Source of the DNA: Adiantum capillus-veneris
Lineage: Eukaryota > Streptophyta > Polypodiopsida > Polypodiales > Pteridaceae
Assembly: GCA_014529385.2 (NCBI GenBank)
Contig: CM043968.1
Span: 130,073,018-130,137,017 of the forward strand
DNA length: 64,000 bases
Direction: 5' to 3'
A program made the position numbers and the translations under genes. The notes beneath the pieces are model-generated. The model did no database searches. It was given only the letters and a program-made list of their open reading frames with translations, and was not told the DNA's origin. The first letter of the stretch is position 1, and the number at the start of each line of letters is the position of its first letter. Shown here in pieces: positions 45,296 to 55,700 of this stretch.

Positions 45296-46307
45296 CTAGT
45301 ATTTTTGGGTGTTTTGCAACCCAAGTCTTTTCTTTTTTTTTTCTTTTTTTTTGGTCTTTTTTTTCTGACCTAGCTATAGAATAGAACGTATGATAGCTCA
45401 AAACGAGAGTCTCGGTCAAAGGGACGTGCCGTGCTTTACAGCCCTCCGTTTGGTCACTTTATGCCCTCGGAATCCCTAAAACCGTCAATTTCTAGTAGGG
45501 AACTAGGCCCAAATTAGAAAGTCTAAGGGTGCAAGTGGGAAGAGAAGGGAGAAGAGTGGAGGACTTGCCCCACATGCTCTCATTTCCTCTTGAGGGGGTA
45601 GGGTATATATATAAGAGTGAGTCTAGTATATATCATAAGACTGAGGACTGAGGCCTGGGCCTGGGCTTGGGCTTGGGCTTGGGCTTGGGCTTCCCGATCC
45701 TGATCAGAATTTTAGTGTAGCCCCCCAGTCACTCACGCTTAAATATTTTTGGTTTTTATTTTTGGATTTTTTTATTTTTTTATTTTTTATTTAGGCGACG
45801 ACCGCGTGCGGTTTAGGTGACCCTTTCTTGGCCACACACACTGTCAACACCTACCTAACCTCTCTGTCAACAGCTCACAGCTCACAGACAGCTCACTACC
45901 TTATCTACTTACTAACAGTGCTGCTAATCTACTAACTAATCTGTTAACTGCTTACTGACAGTGAGCTAAATGTCCACCTACTTCCTCTCTCACTACCTTA
46001 CTGTGCAAAGACTGTGTGCAGGCAAACATTGACAGGAAACTGTGTACAGACTGTGTGCAAACAGAAATTGCTAACTGCCTTCCTACTTATTCATTCACTG
46101 CAAACAAGCTAACGACTACTAATTGTGCAAAGACTGTGTGCAAACAGAAAACACAACATTATGCAGAAATCACAGAACTTGCAGACAATACAGAAATTAA
46201 CAACTTGCAGAAAAACAACTCATTCCTCTTCCTCTTCCTCTTCTTTCCTACTACAAACAACTCATAGGAGAAGCACAAAGTGCCTCTTGGGCTTAGTGCA
46301 GGGCGAT
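45296..46307 (-). other. 5' leader of G2
   Basis: About 1 kb of untranslated sequence. It contains a short tandem GGGCTT array (about 45660-45695) and, near the primer site, AC-rich sequence with repeated AGACTGTGTGCA motifs (46000-46145). No ORF with support. Confidence 0.7.
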
Positions 46308-46325
46308 TCCCCAGCAACGGCGCCA
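46308..46325 (-). promoter_or_regulatory. Primer binding site of G2 (tRNA-Asp type)
   Basis: TGGCGCCGTTGCTGGGGA on the minus strand, complementary to the tRNA-Asp(GUC) 3' end at 17 of 18 bases, four bases from the LTR. Confidence 0.9.
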
Positions 46326-46329
46326 AAAA

Positions 46330-46921
46330 TGTGCGCTCCTTGCCGCACTGTCGAAGCAAGGGCCTTGCCTAACACTGTGTGCGAGCCATAGACGGCTCCA
46401 AGCACACAACTAGCTTAACTAGTATGCTCAAAAGAGGGCAATGGTGTGTCACTCACCGCTCTCTGCTCCTGCCGTGGAGGATTCCTCGCCGCGAAGAAGA
46501 AGGAACGCCGCTACGTTGCTCTCAACCGCTTCACCGCCGTCGTGCCGCCGCAATGCTCGATCGCGCTCTCTCTCTCTCACACACACATACACACACACAC
46601 AAGGAGGTGAAGAAGAAGAAGATGGAGATGGAGATGGAGATGGAGATGGAGATGGAGCAAGAGCACTCTTCTATTGCACAAATGAGAGAATGAGTGAATT
46701 TTAGGTTTAGTTGGCTTTTATATGAGCTCACCCCATTCACACTTGGGCGCCCATGCTTAGCCAACTAATCCCTTGAATGTCCCAGTTAGAGTGCGCCTCT
46801 CATCGGCGATCACTCTTACCCTTTTCCTATTGGTCCGACAAGCCCGGTACCTAACTCTACCAAATACATAATACACGTCCGTCGTAGGTGATGGGGTGTC
46901 CGTGAGCCGTGAGGGTTAACA
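46330..46921 (-). repeat. 5' LTR of G2
   Basis: Same ends as the 3' copy. It has a TATA-like ATATAAAAG (46716-46722). Between the TATA motif and the GA/GT tract lies a GGAGAT hexamer expansion (about 46621-46656) longer than in other copies. Confidence 0.95.
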
Positions 46922-47880
46922 GCTGTCCAACACCCAAATCAGCCATAAGGCGTCTGAGTCATACACACTCAACCGTAGCTATGAAGACTGCCCTGTACTC
47001 AGCCTCACAACTCGAAGTGGCCATAGTAGGTTGCTTCTTGCTCAACCATGATATACATGAACTGCCAAGCATGAAACAAAAACCACTTGTGGACACTCCC
47101 GTGTCAAAACAACCAGCCCATTTTGAGTCCGAAAAAGCATGTAAGTCTAGCGGCAATGATCCCCCTTGGGATAAAACAAGCCAAGATGTAAAGTGCCACT
47201 AAGGTAGTGGAAAATCCTCTTGACATCCTACCAATGCTTAGACCCTGGGCTATGCATAAATCTGCTGACCTGTGAAACTACAAACTGAATATCTGGCCTT
47301 GTGTTGCATACATAAGTGAGGCAGCCAACAGCAGTTTGATAAAGAGTGACATCAACAGGATCGACAACATCATGTAGACTCAACTTCAAACCTGTTTCCA
47401 TGGGAGTGGCAATAGGTTTGCAATCCTTAAGTCTAAACTTACATAGCAATGTCTCTAAGTAACTTTTCTAACACAAGGCAATACACCATCACATTGCTTA
47501 AACTGTATACCCAAGTAATGATGCAACAACCCCAAATCTTTCATCTTGAAAGTAGCATTCAAATCAGCCTTAAATTCAGCAATATGTCTCTCATTTGGTC
47601 CAGTGATCAGCAAATCATTGACATAAAGAACCACAATGAGAAGTACATCACCCTCATGCTTTACATACAGTGTGCTTTCTGTTGGACTGTTACGAAAGCC
47701 TCATTTGACCAAATGAGTGTCAGCTTTCTCATACCAAGCGCGAGGAGATTGCTTCAACCCATACAAAGCCTTTTTACATCTGCACACTTTGTCCTCTTGT
47801 CCTTTTATGACAAAACCGCGAGGCTGCGTTACATAAACTTCCTCAAATATGTCACCATTCAAGAAAGCAGTAACAATGTC
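46922..47880 (-). pseudogene. Reverse transcriptase and RNase H (N-terminal part) of C1
   Basis: RT: SHFGWDVHQSD, EEVYVTQPRGFV, CKKALYGLKQSPRAWYEK, then the active-site block LYVNDLLITG, in which the first Asp of YVDD is Asn. Then DVTLYQTAVGCLTYV and SRFMHSPGSKHW. RNase H: FSDSKWAGC, CISWLSKKQPTMATSSCEAEYRA, then ECV-stop-LRRLMADLGVG, cut by G2 at 46921. Frames shift several times, so it is inactive. Confidence 0.85.
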
Positions 47881-47904
47881 TGATTGATGTACATCCCAAC
47901 CAAA

Positions 47905-48160
47905 ATGAGATGCCAACTCCCTGAACTGGATAAGAGGCAATGTTGGCACAAGTGACAGAATTCCCATGAGCGACAGACTCGAGAGAGGTGAAAAATTCAC
48001 GATGTGAGGTAATGTGCTCTGTAGCACCACTGTTGAAATACCACACATGTGAATCTGTAGCAACTGACAGGCATGCATCATGGACAGCAGGATTGTAAGT
48101 GCACTCTACGCTAAAAGCCCATTTTGCATCGACATCAACATCACAGTCTCCTTTCACAGA
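47905..48160 (-). pseudogene. Protease region of C1
   Basis: WYFNSGATEHITSH has Asn for the catalytic Asp of D-S-G-A. After QGVG the sequence jumps to reverse transcriptase. Confidence 0.75.
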
Positions 48161-48241
48161 AGATTCAACAATGGCTGCATTTGTAGTGGAACCAGCATTT
48201 GCATTGGAACCACCCTCTTTCTTCTTAGCCTCTTTGGCCTT

Positions 48242-49131
48242 CTACTTAGGACACTGCTTGATCAAGTGATCATTAGCTTTACAATAATGGCAATGCATCT
48301 TCTTTTTGCCCTTATCACCAGAATTGCCAGACGAAGTGCTACGAGCAGAAGCATTAGGAACAAAAGTTTTGCCACTCGCAGCAGAACTATAAGAAGTGGT
48401 TGCATTGTTGTTACCACCCTTTCTTTGAGAAGCAATAAAAGCCCATTCAACTGCACGCTGTCTAGTCCTGTTTTTTCTAGAAAGTGACTCTTGCAATAGC
48501 AATGTGCATAATGCATCAAACTTGACAACTTCTGGATTTCCTTGGGTCATAAGTCTCCAAGTACTAGCAAAAGTCTGGTAAAAATCTGGTAAGGCATCAA
48601 GAACAGTCTGCACAAGGGAACTGTCTGAAATGACTTCACCTGCAGAAATAAGTTGCTCATTGATATCCTTGACACTAGCAAGGAAAGTTTCCATATCATC
48701 TTCCTCATGCATAATCTTCGACTCCAACTCTTTACGCAGCAAAGCAATTTTAGCCTATTGCGACTTGCGTAAAGACCAGCCAAAATATCCCAAAGCCTGT
48801 TTTGCAGATTTTGCTGAACGGATGTGAGGAACAATGGTGCGCTTCACAGCCAACACAATCAATGCATGAGCATGCGCATCCTTTACATCCCAACGAGCTT
48901 GTTCTCCCGTAGGCAAAACAACTCTAATAGCAGCAATCCTTGCTGCAAGACCTGCAACATCGCCTGCATCCTCAGAACCAGGACGTACATCAATGCCCTG
49001 CACAATATTCCAGACGCCCTTTGACACAAGAACATGTTGCATCATGTAAGTCCACATAGGATAATTGTCCCCATCCAACCTGTCCTCAGCAACAAACATC
49101 TTGAACACATTTGTGTTGTCATCAGCCATGG
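48242..49131 (-). pseudogene. gag of C1
   Basis: The start MADDNTNVFKMF (ATG at 49131) is followed by LDGDNYPMWTYMMQHVLVSKGVW, the typical copia gag N-terminus, then LESKIMHEEDDMETFLASV, SLVQTVLDALPDFYQTF and a CCHC knuckle CHYCKANDHLIKQC near 48255. It is open except for one stop after LRKSQ (about 48755). This is the best-preserved copia gag in the window. Confidence 0.85.
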
Positions 49132-49204
49132 TAAATGTTGCACCTGATGTGAAAACTACCCGAAAATAGGAGAAACGGAGCGGGAACAAAACGTGCTATA
49201 TAGC

Positions 49205-50440
49205 ACAAACCGTAGAAGACTGTAATCTCATTTGTTTGTCGAAGAGCTTGGTTTGCATCATGAAGTAATTAAGGCTTTGATGATCCGTTTGCAGAATGAA
49301 AGGAGTCCCCAATAAATAGTGCTTCCACGAGTCTAGAGCATGTAGAATTGCTAAGAGTTCCTTCTCATATATGCCTAGAGCTTGCTCAACAGGGTCGAGC
49401 CTTCAACTTTCATAGGCTATGGCATGCCTTCTTGGAGAAATAGAGCTCCAAGGCAGTCACCACAGGCGTCGCATTGGACCTCATATGGCTTTGAGAGATC
49501 CGACAGTGTAAGCACAGGTTGAGAGATAAGCTTCTCTTTAAGCTTTTCAAAAGCATTGTTCTTCTTGGTGGACCATATATACCTAACGTTTTTCTTTGTT
49601 AGGTCATGTAATGGTCCTGTGATTTGTGAGAACTTTTCTATGAAGTGTCTTTAGTATGCACACATACACATAAAGCTTCTTAGTTCATGCAGATTCCTTG
49701 GATTACGCCATCCTTTTATCACCTCTAGCTTTGATGGATCCATTTGGATGCCACCTTGAGAGATAATGTGACCTAAATATTGAATCTCTTGTAAGAAAAA
49801 TTCACTTTTCTTTCGATTAATATAAATTTTATTCTCTCGTAAAACTTGAAATATTACCTGGAGGTGTTGCTTGTGTTTGTCTAATGAATTAGAGTAGATG
49901 ATTATATCAAGAACACTCCAATAAAGGTTTGGTGAGGCCTGAATAGCTTCTCCATCAAGCGGTTAAATGTGGTTGGTGCATTGGTCAAGCCAAAAGGCGT
50001 GACAATGTACTCGTAAAGACCAAACGTAGTGCGAAATGCAGTCTTTACAATGTCTTGATTGACTATCCTTATTTGATGATAGCCATTTTTTAGGTCAATC
50101 CTACTGAAGTAGGTCGACCCCTGTAGCTTATCAAATAGGTCTTCTCCCCGTGGAAAGGGAAACCTATTCTAGATAGTGATCCTATTTAGTGCTCTATAGT
50201 CGACACACGTACAATATGTGTCATCTTTCTTTTTCACTAATAACACTGGTGAACAAAATGGAGATGAGCTATGCCTAACCATGACTTTCTCAACCAACTC
50301 ATGCACTTGCCGCATAATCTCCTCTTGTTGAGCTGGAGAAACTTGATAAGGAGGTTTATTAGGCGGTGAGCTTCCTAGAAGAAGTTAAATTGCATGGTCG
50401 TCATTCCCTCATTCGGGAGTAGTTCACAAGGGATGTCGTC
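49205..50440 (-). pseudogene. Reverse transcriptase and RNase H of G1
   Basis: Pieces in several frames: SSPFCSPVLLVKKKD, VDYRALNRITI, DLKNGYHQIRI, TAFRTTFGLYEYIVTPFGL, NAPTTFNRLM. The active-site block near 49900 has lost about four bases, merging FLDD and IIIYS. RNase H begins YEVQCDACG and ends TDHQSLNYFM at the C1 junction. Heavily decayed. Confidence 0.8.
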
Positions 50441-50689
50441 AATAAAAACATCTTGGAATCCCTTGAGGAACTTGGATAACTCTAATTCCTTTTGATTGAT
50501 TATATCTTTTTTTTTTTGCTAAAACATTAGGTTCATTTTTTAAATCTTTAACAAAATTCATGTACACAAAAATAGAGCTCTTTATTGATTTATTGAAAGC
50601 TTGCTCATGTACAATGGGTATGGTACTACCCAACTCCTTAGCATATATCTTTTTCCCTGAACCTAAAGTAGATTTGCCTTTCAGGGAAT

Positions 50690-51010
50690 TTAATTGGCAA
50701 CCATGTGATAAAACCATGGTGCCCCTAGGATTACATCCTCTTGCTTGAGAGGAGAGATGAAGAAATCCTCCTTGTCCACATAGCTTTGGACATGGAGCCT
50801 CAATTTCCCAATTAAGGGAGTGACCGAGGCTTCTTGCCCCTTGGAAGCACCATCGACAGGTAGGACATGTCCCATCTCATAGGCTTGGATGCCTAGCTTG
50901 GTGGCCAACTGTGTGGATATGGAATTGTGAGTAGAACCAGGGTCAAAGAGAATGAAAAGCATCATGTTCTCTTACCTTTCCCCAAGCATGGCATAGAGGA
51001 GATCCTTTGT
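50690..51010 (-). pseudogene. Protease of G1
   Basis: FDPGSTHNSISTQLATKLG carries a D-P-G triplet in place of D-[ST]-G, then VILGAPWFY. This fits the chromovirus-type retropepsin between gag and RT. Confidence 0.65.
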
Positions 51011-51059
51011 GATGAGCATCCTCTTCTTGAATTTCAACCAAGGTAGCTCTAGGAGGCTC

Positions 51060-52571
51060 ATTATGTGTATTCTTGTGGGAACAAGCATGATAGGCATGCC
51101 CTTGCTCCCCACACTTGAAACAACGGTTATCTTCTCAATAACACTCTAGCTCTTCAGGAGAGAGTTTATTTTTGCCTTTATAAACTACCTTTTCCTTATG
51201 TTATTGTTGGCGTTGCCTTTGGGAGACTTTTGGATGTTGTCCTTCCCCTTAGGCTCGTTACGGTCCTTGTTTTCCATGGGCTTAAGATTTATCTTAGCCC
51301 CTTGTTGGAAGTTGATTCTTGAAGCCACCATGGTATGGTGTATGACCGCAAATATGGTGCGTGGCCTTTGGGAGATAACATACTCCTCCATATCCTTAGT
51401 TAAACCTGCACAAACTTGTTATTTTTGCTCTCCAAAATCCATCTTTTTGAAGACAACGGCTTTGAGATGTAAATCCCAAAACTTGTCTACATATTTGTGA
51501 ATAGATTTGTAGGGAGAGTGCTACAAGCTTCGCCATTCGGTGAGTACTTTGTCTTAAAGCTTTTCATGTTCGTGGAGCTTCACCATTTGCTCATAGGCTA
51601 GACCACCATTGCCTAGCGGACTTGCATGGCTACATGATGTAGCTTAGAGGACTCCGTGAAGCCCTCATCTCCAAACTCCACATCGAATTGTTGGATAAAG
51701 GCCAAGACTTTATCCGTAGCACCAAAAGTGCCATCATAGGTAAGAAAAGAGATGTTATTTCCTCCCTCTTTGAACTTTTTGAGCTTCCAGGCGGCATAGG
51801 ATTTCCTATGGCCCCTTCTTTCAGGTGGTTCGAGAGCTACACCGTCACTTTCTTCAGAAGAGGAAGAGTATGAGGAGGATGGAGAAGAGGGTGACCTCTT
51901 TCTTGCCTTTTTCTTCCCTTGTTCCTCCTTGTCTGCACCATCACTTTCTTCAGAAGAGAAAGAGGATGAAGAAGATGGAGACGAAGGTGAACTCTTTCTC
52001 ATCTTTTTCTTCTCTTATTTTCTCTCTTCTCTCTTTGAATTATGGTGTAGAGAAGTATGAGATGGTATTCTCCGTTTAGGGGGTGTTGGAGAGCATTTTG
52101 CCCGCCATCTTCATGGAGCCATCTCCACCGAGGTGGCAGGAGACTCACTTCTTTCTCGTTCTTTCGGTGGGGGCTCTACCATTGAGACTTGGGTTCTCCT
52201 TTGGGAGGAAGATGCCTCATCAAGTAGTAAGTTTTTTAGCCCTTCGTGCGGATCCTCCTCTTCTTTCTTATCGGAGAGAGTCCTCTTTTGGAAGTCTCAC
52301 TAGGTGCTTTCGTAGGTACTCTCTCTTCTTGGTGGGGAGTTTGGAGAATGCCATGGGTGCACAATTGCTGTAGCACTTCACCTTGGAGGGATGGGTTGCC
52401 CAGGGCTTGTTGAAGCCTAGAAACAAGATAGTTTACAAGCATAGGGGCATCATTAGTTTCTCTTTCATTAGCAAAATCAAAACTATCAATATTCATTTCA
52501 ATCTCTTTTCCCTTGTCATCCATACTAGCAAATTTTAGGTGTAAATTTTTACTTGTACTTTGGCACTTCAA
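51060..52571 (-). pseudogene. gag of G1
   Basis: The start MDDKGKEIEMNIDSFDF (ATG near 52520) is followed by a charged region. Then come two Ser-rich SPSSPSSS..SSEESDG segments in tandem (51820-52002, period about 96 bases), RKSYAAWKLKKFKEGG, and a retro-gag part. A knuckle remnant (CFKCGEQGHAYHAC in composite frames) lies near 51100. Many stops. Confidence 0.6.
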
Positions 52572-52832
52572 GCCCTAGTTGCTACTCCTCTTTACCTTCA
52601 AAAATAAGCACTCAAGCATCTATACCCGTGACTCGAATATTATTAATTGCAAGGAATAGAAGAGAGAGTTCAACAAAGCCAAGACATCATTGGTTCATGT
52701 CAAGCTTCTAATAGCTCAATAATGGCTAAGCCCCGTAGGACTCTATTATCAAGACCATATCTCTCGACGGTATCCCCATTAACTGCATAAAGCAGGCATG
52801 CTTCAAGGATGAAAAATCCCTATTCTATTATA

Positions 52833-52844
52833 GCTCTAATACCA
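52833..52844 (-). promoter_or_regulatory. Primer binding site of G1 (initiator tRNA-Met type)
   Basis: TGGTATTAGAGC on the minus strand matches the standard TGGTATCAGAGC at 11 of 12 bases and lies one base inside the 5' LTR. Confidence 0.85.
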
Positions 52845-52845
52845 A

Positions 52846-53505
52846 TCTAACATTTAATGCACTAGTAACTTGTGTGTAGCGAAAATCGATAACATAATGA
52901 GCATTTCATTAACAACAAGTTCCTAATGAGCATAGAGAGAGTACTTAACTTGAGAAAGCAACATAGCAATTTACACCTAGCTAATTTGGCATTGACAATA
53001 CTTGAAAAGAGAGAAAAATAGGACAATTGACAACAGTTGCGGACCGGATTTACATGGAACCGGTCCCCCCTCCATAAAGGCTTTGTATTATAGCTTCTCC
53101 CATCAAAGGAGACTTTTGTACAATACAATCTTTGTGCTCCTTAACAATACTAGTTGGTGCAATGAAGATGGGAGCTTCATGCACCAAATTATGCTTGAAA
53201 AAATACACCTAGTGTCCCTAGCCTCAGTCCCAAGACCTCACACACCTTAAAAAATGGTGAGAGCTAGCATGGAATGAGGATAGATTGAGAGGAAGAAGAT
53301 GTATCTTACGAGAAGGAAGTATTTTCCTCTCATAATCACTCTAATAGCATAGCTTAGCTTAGTAATTAGCATGGTAGAGGAGATGACCATGCCATTGAAG
53401 CTTGGCTCTTGGTTGGATTTGCATTCCATAGCCAAGAGTTGTTGGTGTAGGCCTCTACTTCTCAATGCTTGGAGAAGGAGATGGAGTTCTTCTTGCACAC
53501 ATGAG

Positions 53506-53537
<32 letters not shown>

Positions 53538-54392
53538 CATAAAAGATAGACTAAAATGCCAAACTCCCTCTCTCTTGGTTGACCCCTCTTGCTTTTTGCT
53601 CATGCTGGCATCCTATTGGCTCCTGCAAAGCTTAGCCAATCACAAATTAGAAGCATAATTGATAGCCTTGTGACGTGTGTCCCCCTTTCCCCTTTTGTGA
53701 GAGCTTTCGGTAATTAAATATTTCAATTAAACTCTCATTGTACCTCTTAGTCTTCTAGCCAATAGGAATCAAGCAAGCCATTAGGCTAGTGAATGCTCAT
53801 TGGACCCCTTGGTAGACTGTCCAATAGTCTTCTAGGGAGCTTAATTTTTATTGGTTCTTTATCAAGAATTTTTAAATTTATTATAATAACTTTACTCTAG
53901 CCTAATTCTCATTGGTCCACCTCTATGGCCATCCAATAGGATTTGAGGGGAGATGGGTGCAACTTGCCTAGGAGCCTGATATGTGTCCAGTATTCCCTTT
54001 GTGTAAAGGGGGAGCTTTGGAGTGTGTGTGTGTGTGTTTCTCTCTCATCCCCTACTATTAGGGCTCGCCCCCTCCTTCCTAGGGATGTGGGAAGACCTTT
54101 TAGTCTTCCCATGGCCATCCAACTTTTCCCCTACTTTGGCCATTGGACAATTGAGTTAATTTTAGGAACTTTAGCCTATGGAAGTCTTAATGGGGTTGAA
54201 CCTTAGGTCTTTTAAGCCCCATTGAAGCACATTGCTCTTTTGCAGACTGTCCCCCTTTGGATCCCTGCAGAGATCGGTATGGCAGCCTTACCAATATTCT
54301 AGCTTTTACTCCCCTGGTACTTCCCCATATTAAATGATCAGTTTAACATGAGAAAATCATTTGGGAGAATTAGATATTAGTTTTTTATGACA
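52846..54392 (-). repeat. 5' LTR of G1
   Basis: Full-length partner of 30934-32539. Its GT tracts are at 53507-53537 and 54022-54037. The inner end reads TTAGA where the other copy reads TTACA. Confidence 0.95.
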
Positions 54393-54575
54393 TGTGTTGC
54401 ACAATTACGTCCAATTAAAAGGAGAAGCTAAGCATAGTATTCAATTGATCCACATCCAAACGATGGTGAGCTTTTAAGATGGAAATCAGTGACCCAACAA
54501 CAGGACACCAAACTTAAGATGTACACTGCATTGTTCAATGATTTTGTGAGATGCAATTCTCAATGAGCTTGACAT
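54393..54575 (+). pseudogene. H2 transposase, 3' part after the G1 insertion
   Basis: Continues the H2 frame with decayed sequence parallel to H1 23345-23520: DPHPNDGEL-like bases, then ALFNDFVRCN. The equivalent H3 segment ends MRGALFNDFVRR. It joins 30933 once G1 and one TGTGT are disregarded. Confidence 0.75.
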
Positions 54576-55700
54576 GTTTGTAGTTCATCTAGTCACTTAA
54601 AGTGGCTCAGATTAAAAAACATATAATCAAGAGCGCGATTGTTGGCTAGGAAGGGAGAAAAAAAATGACTTTCCAAATAAAAATTGCAATAGACAAAATC
54701 ATTATAGAAAAAAACCAGAGGTTGAGCAAATGAGGACTTGTTTGAATCCAACCATGAATGGTCTCATTATCTAATGCTTGTAAAGGCTGAGAATTGTGTC
54801 AAAGAAAAAAATAATTGGATGTTATTTGTCACAAGTTAAGGAACCTCAAAGGAAACTAAAAAAAAAAAAACACCAAAATTGGAAAAAATCTCAAAAAAGA
54901 AGTTGAAAATGAACCAAAATTGTCAAAAATTGGGTGTATGGAACTAGGAGTGCTTGTGATGCGTGCTGAGTGATTATTATTTTACTTTAATGTGCCTAAT
55001 TGTTTCTTGTAAATTGCGTATTATTATAAGAATGAAGATTCAAGAGGCCACAAAAAGTTGTTCCTTTTTTTTTTGTGTTAGCTTTAGGGTTGTGTATGTA
55101 TTATGCACGATTGTGTTTGTGCATTTTTTGTTGCATGTATATACTTATTCTTATGTGTTTTTGTGAGCATCAATTTTAAAAATATTTTTGTTTAAGTGTG
55201 TGCATGAAAAGACCTCTAAGCATTTGCATTGTGTGTGTGTGCGCGTGTGCGTGTGAGTGCGCACAAAACAAGAGAAAAACAACCCAAAACAACATGCATT
55301 GTGCATATGGATGTGTGTGTGTGTGTGTGTGCGCGCGCGTGCACGCGTGTATGCACACAATAAGAGAAAAAAAAACGAAAGAAACATGCATTGTGCGTAT
55401 GTGGGGGGGGGGGGGTGTGCACATCAGTTTATGGAGGTTTGGGCAACCCTCATGGACTATGTGAGCATGGCTTGTGGAGGGGCCGAGTTCGATTCTCGAG
55501 TAACTTTGATGGATCGGATCCCCCCTAGCACGCTCCTAAGCATCTACAGAAAAAGGAACTCTTCATGCTCTAAGGGTTCTCCCTTTGATGTCCGGTCGAC
55601 ACCATCAATGTGCTCAAGCCGCTTGGCCACCTTACAACTGACCAAATTTGATCCCCAAAAATGGCACCGCCGTTGATGGCTGGATGTGGTATGCTCAAGA
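54576..55700 (+). repeat. 3' flank of H2 with GT and poly-G tracts
   Basis: Parallel to 23541-24007 plus 27528-27700 of H1. It includes a GT/GC tract (55307-55345) and 13 G (55403-55415). The segment 55430-55560 is uninterrupted where the H1 copy has G4. Reading frames here are repeat-derived. Confidence 0.7.

Larger units (their letters stand above)
34465..46921 (-). mobile_element. Ty3/gypsy element G2, innermost of the nest
   Basis: The LTRs (34465-35113 and 46330-46921) flank an interior with a tRNA-Asp primer site (46308-46325), gag, pol and polypurine tract (35114-35126). The target duplication is CCTGT (34460-34464) and GCTGT (46922-46926), four of five bases. RT (FLDGYSGYSQI, LGHIVSKNGI) and primer type place it in the Athila/Tat-like, non-chromovirus branch. 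About ten differences in the first 230 LTR bases indicate moderate age. The coding frame is continuous except for nine stops. Confidence 0.95.
33907..49205 (-). mobile_element. Ty1/copia element C1, nested in G1 and split by G2
   Basis: Minus-strand copia order is gag (49131-48242), protease (about 48060), reverse transcriptase (47910-47228), RNase H (47156-46922 continued at 34464-34209) and 3' LTR. The integrase and N-terminal RT are deleted at a junction near 47905-47920, where the protease segment QGVG meets SHFGWDVHQSD. The 5' LTR is missing: G1 RNase H sequence lies within about 75 bases of the gag start. A single deletion probably removed the 5' LTR of C1 and about 250 codons of G1. 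Confidence 0.85.
30934..54392 (-). mobile_element. Ty3/gypsy chromovirus G1, host of the nested insertions
   Basis: Paired LTRs (30934-32539 and 52846-54392) are flanked by a perfect 5-bp duplication TGTGT (30929-30933 and 54393-54397). Minus-strand coding order is gag, protease, RT and RNase H (52571 to 49205), then integrase and chromodomain (33906 to 32850). Copia C1 separates the halves. Integrase continues into a decayed chromodomain, which places G1 among the chromoviruses. The reading frame has many stops and indels, so it is older than G2. Confidence 0.95.

Noticed and set aside
55151-55464. Overlapping Cys/Val- and His/Thr-rich ORFs
   Set aside because: They are translations of GT/CA tracts on both strands.
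55440-55518. Possible tRNA-derived SINE, because GAGTTCGATTCTCG resembles a box B
   Set aside because: The only box-A-like string is about 10 bases upstream, too close for a pol III promoter, and the same sequence is part of a longer Harbinger flank.
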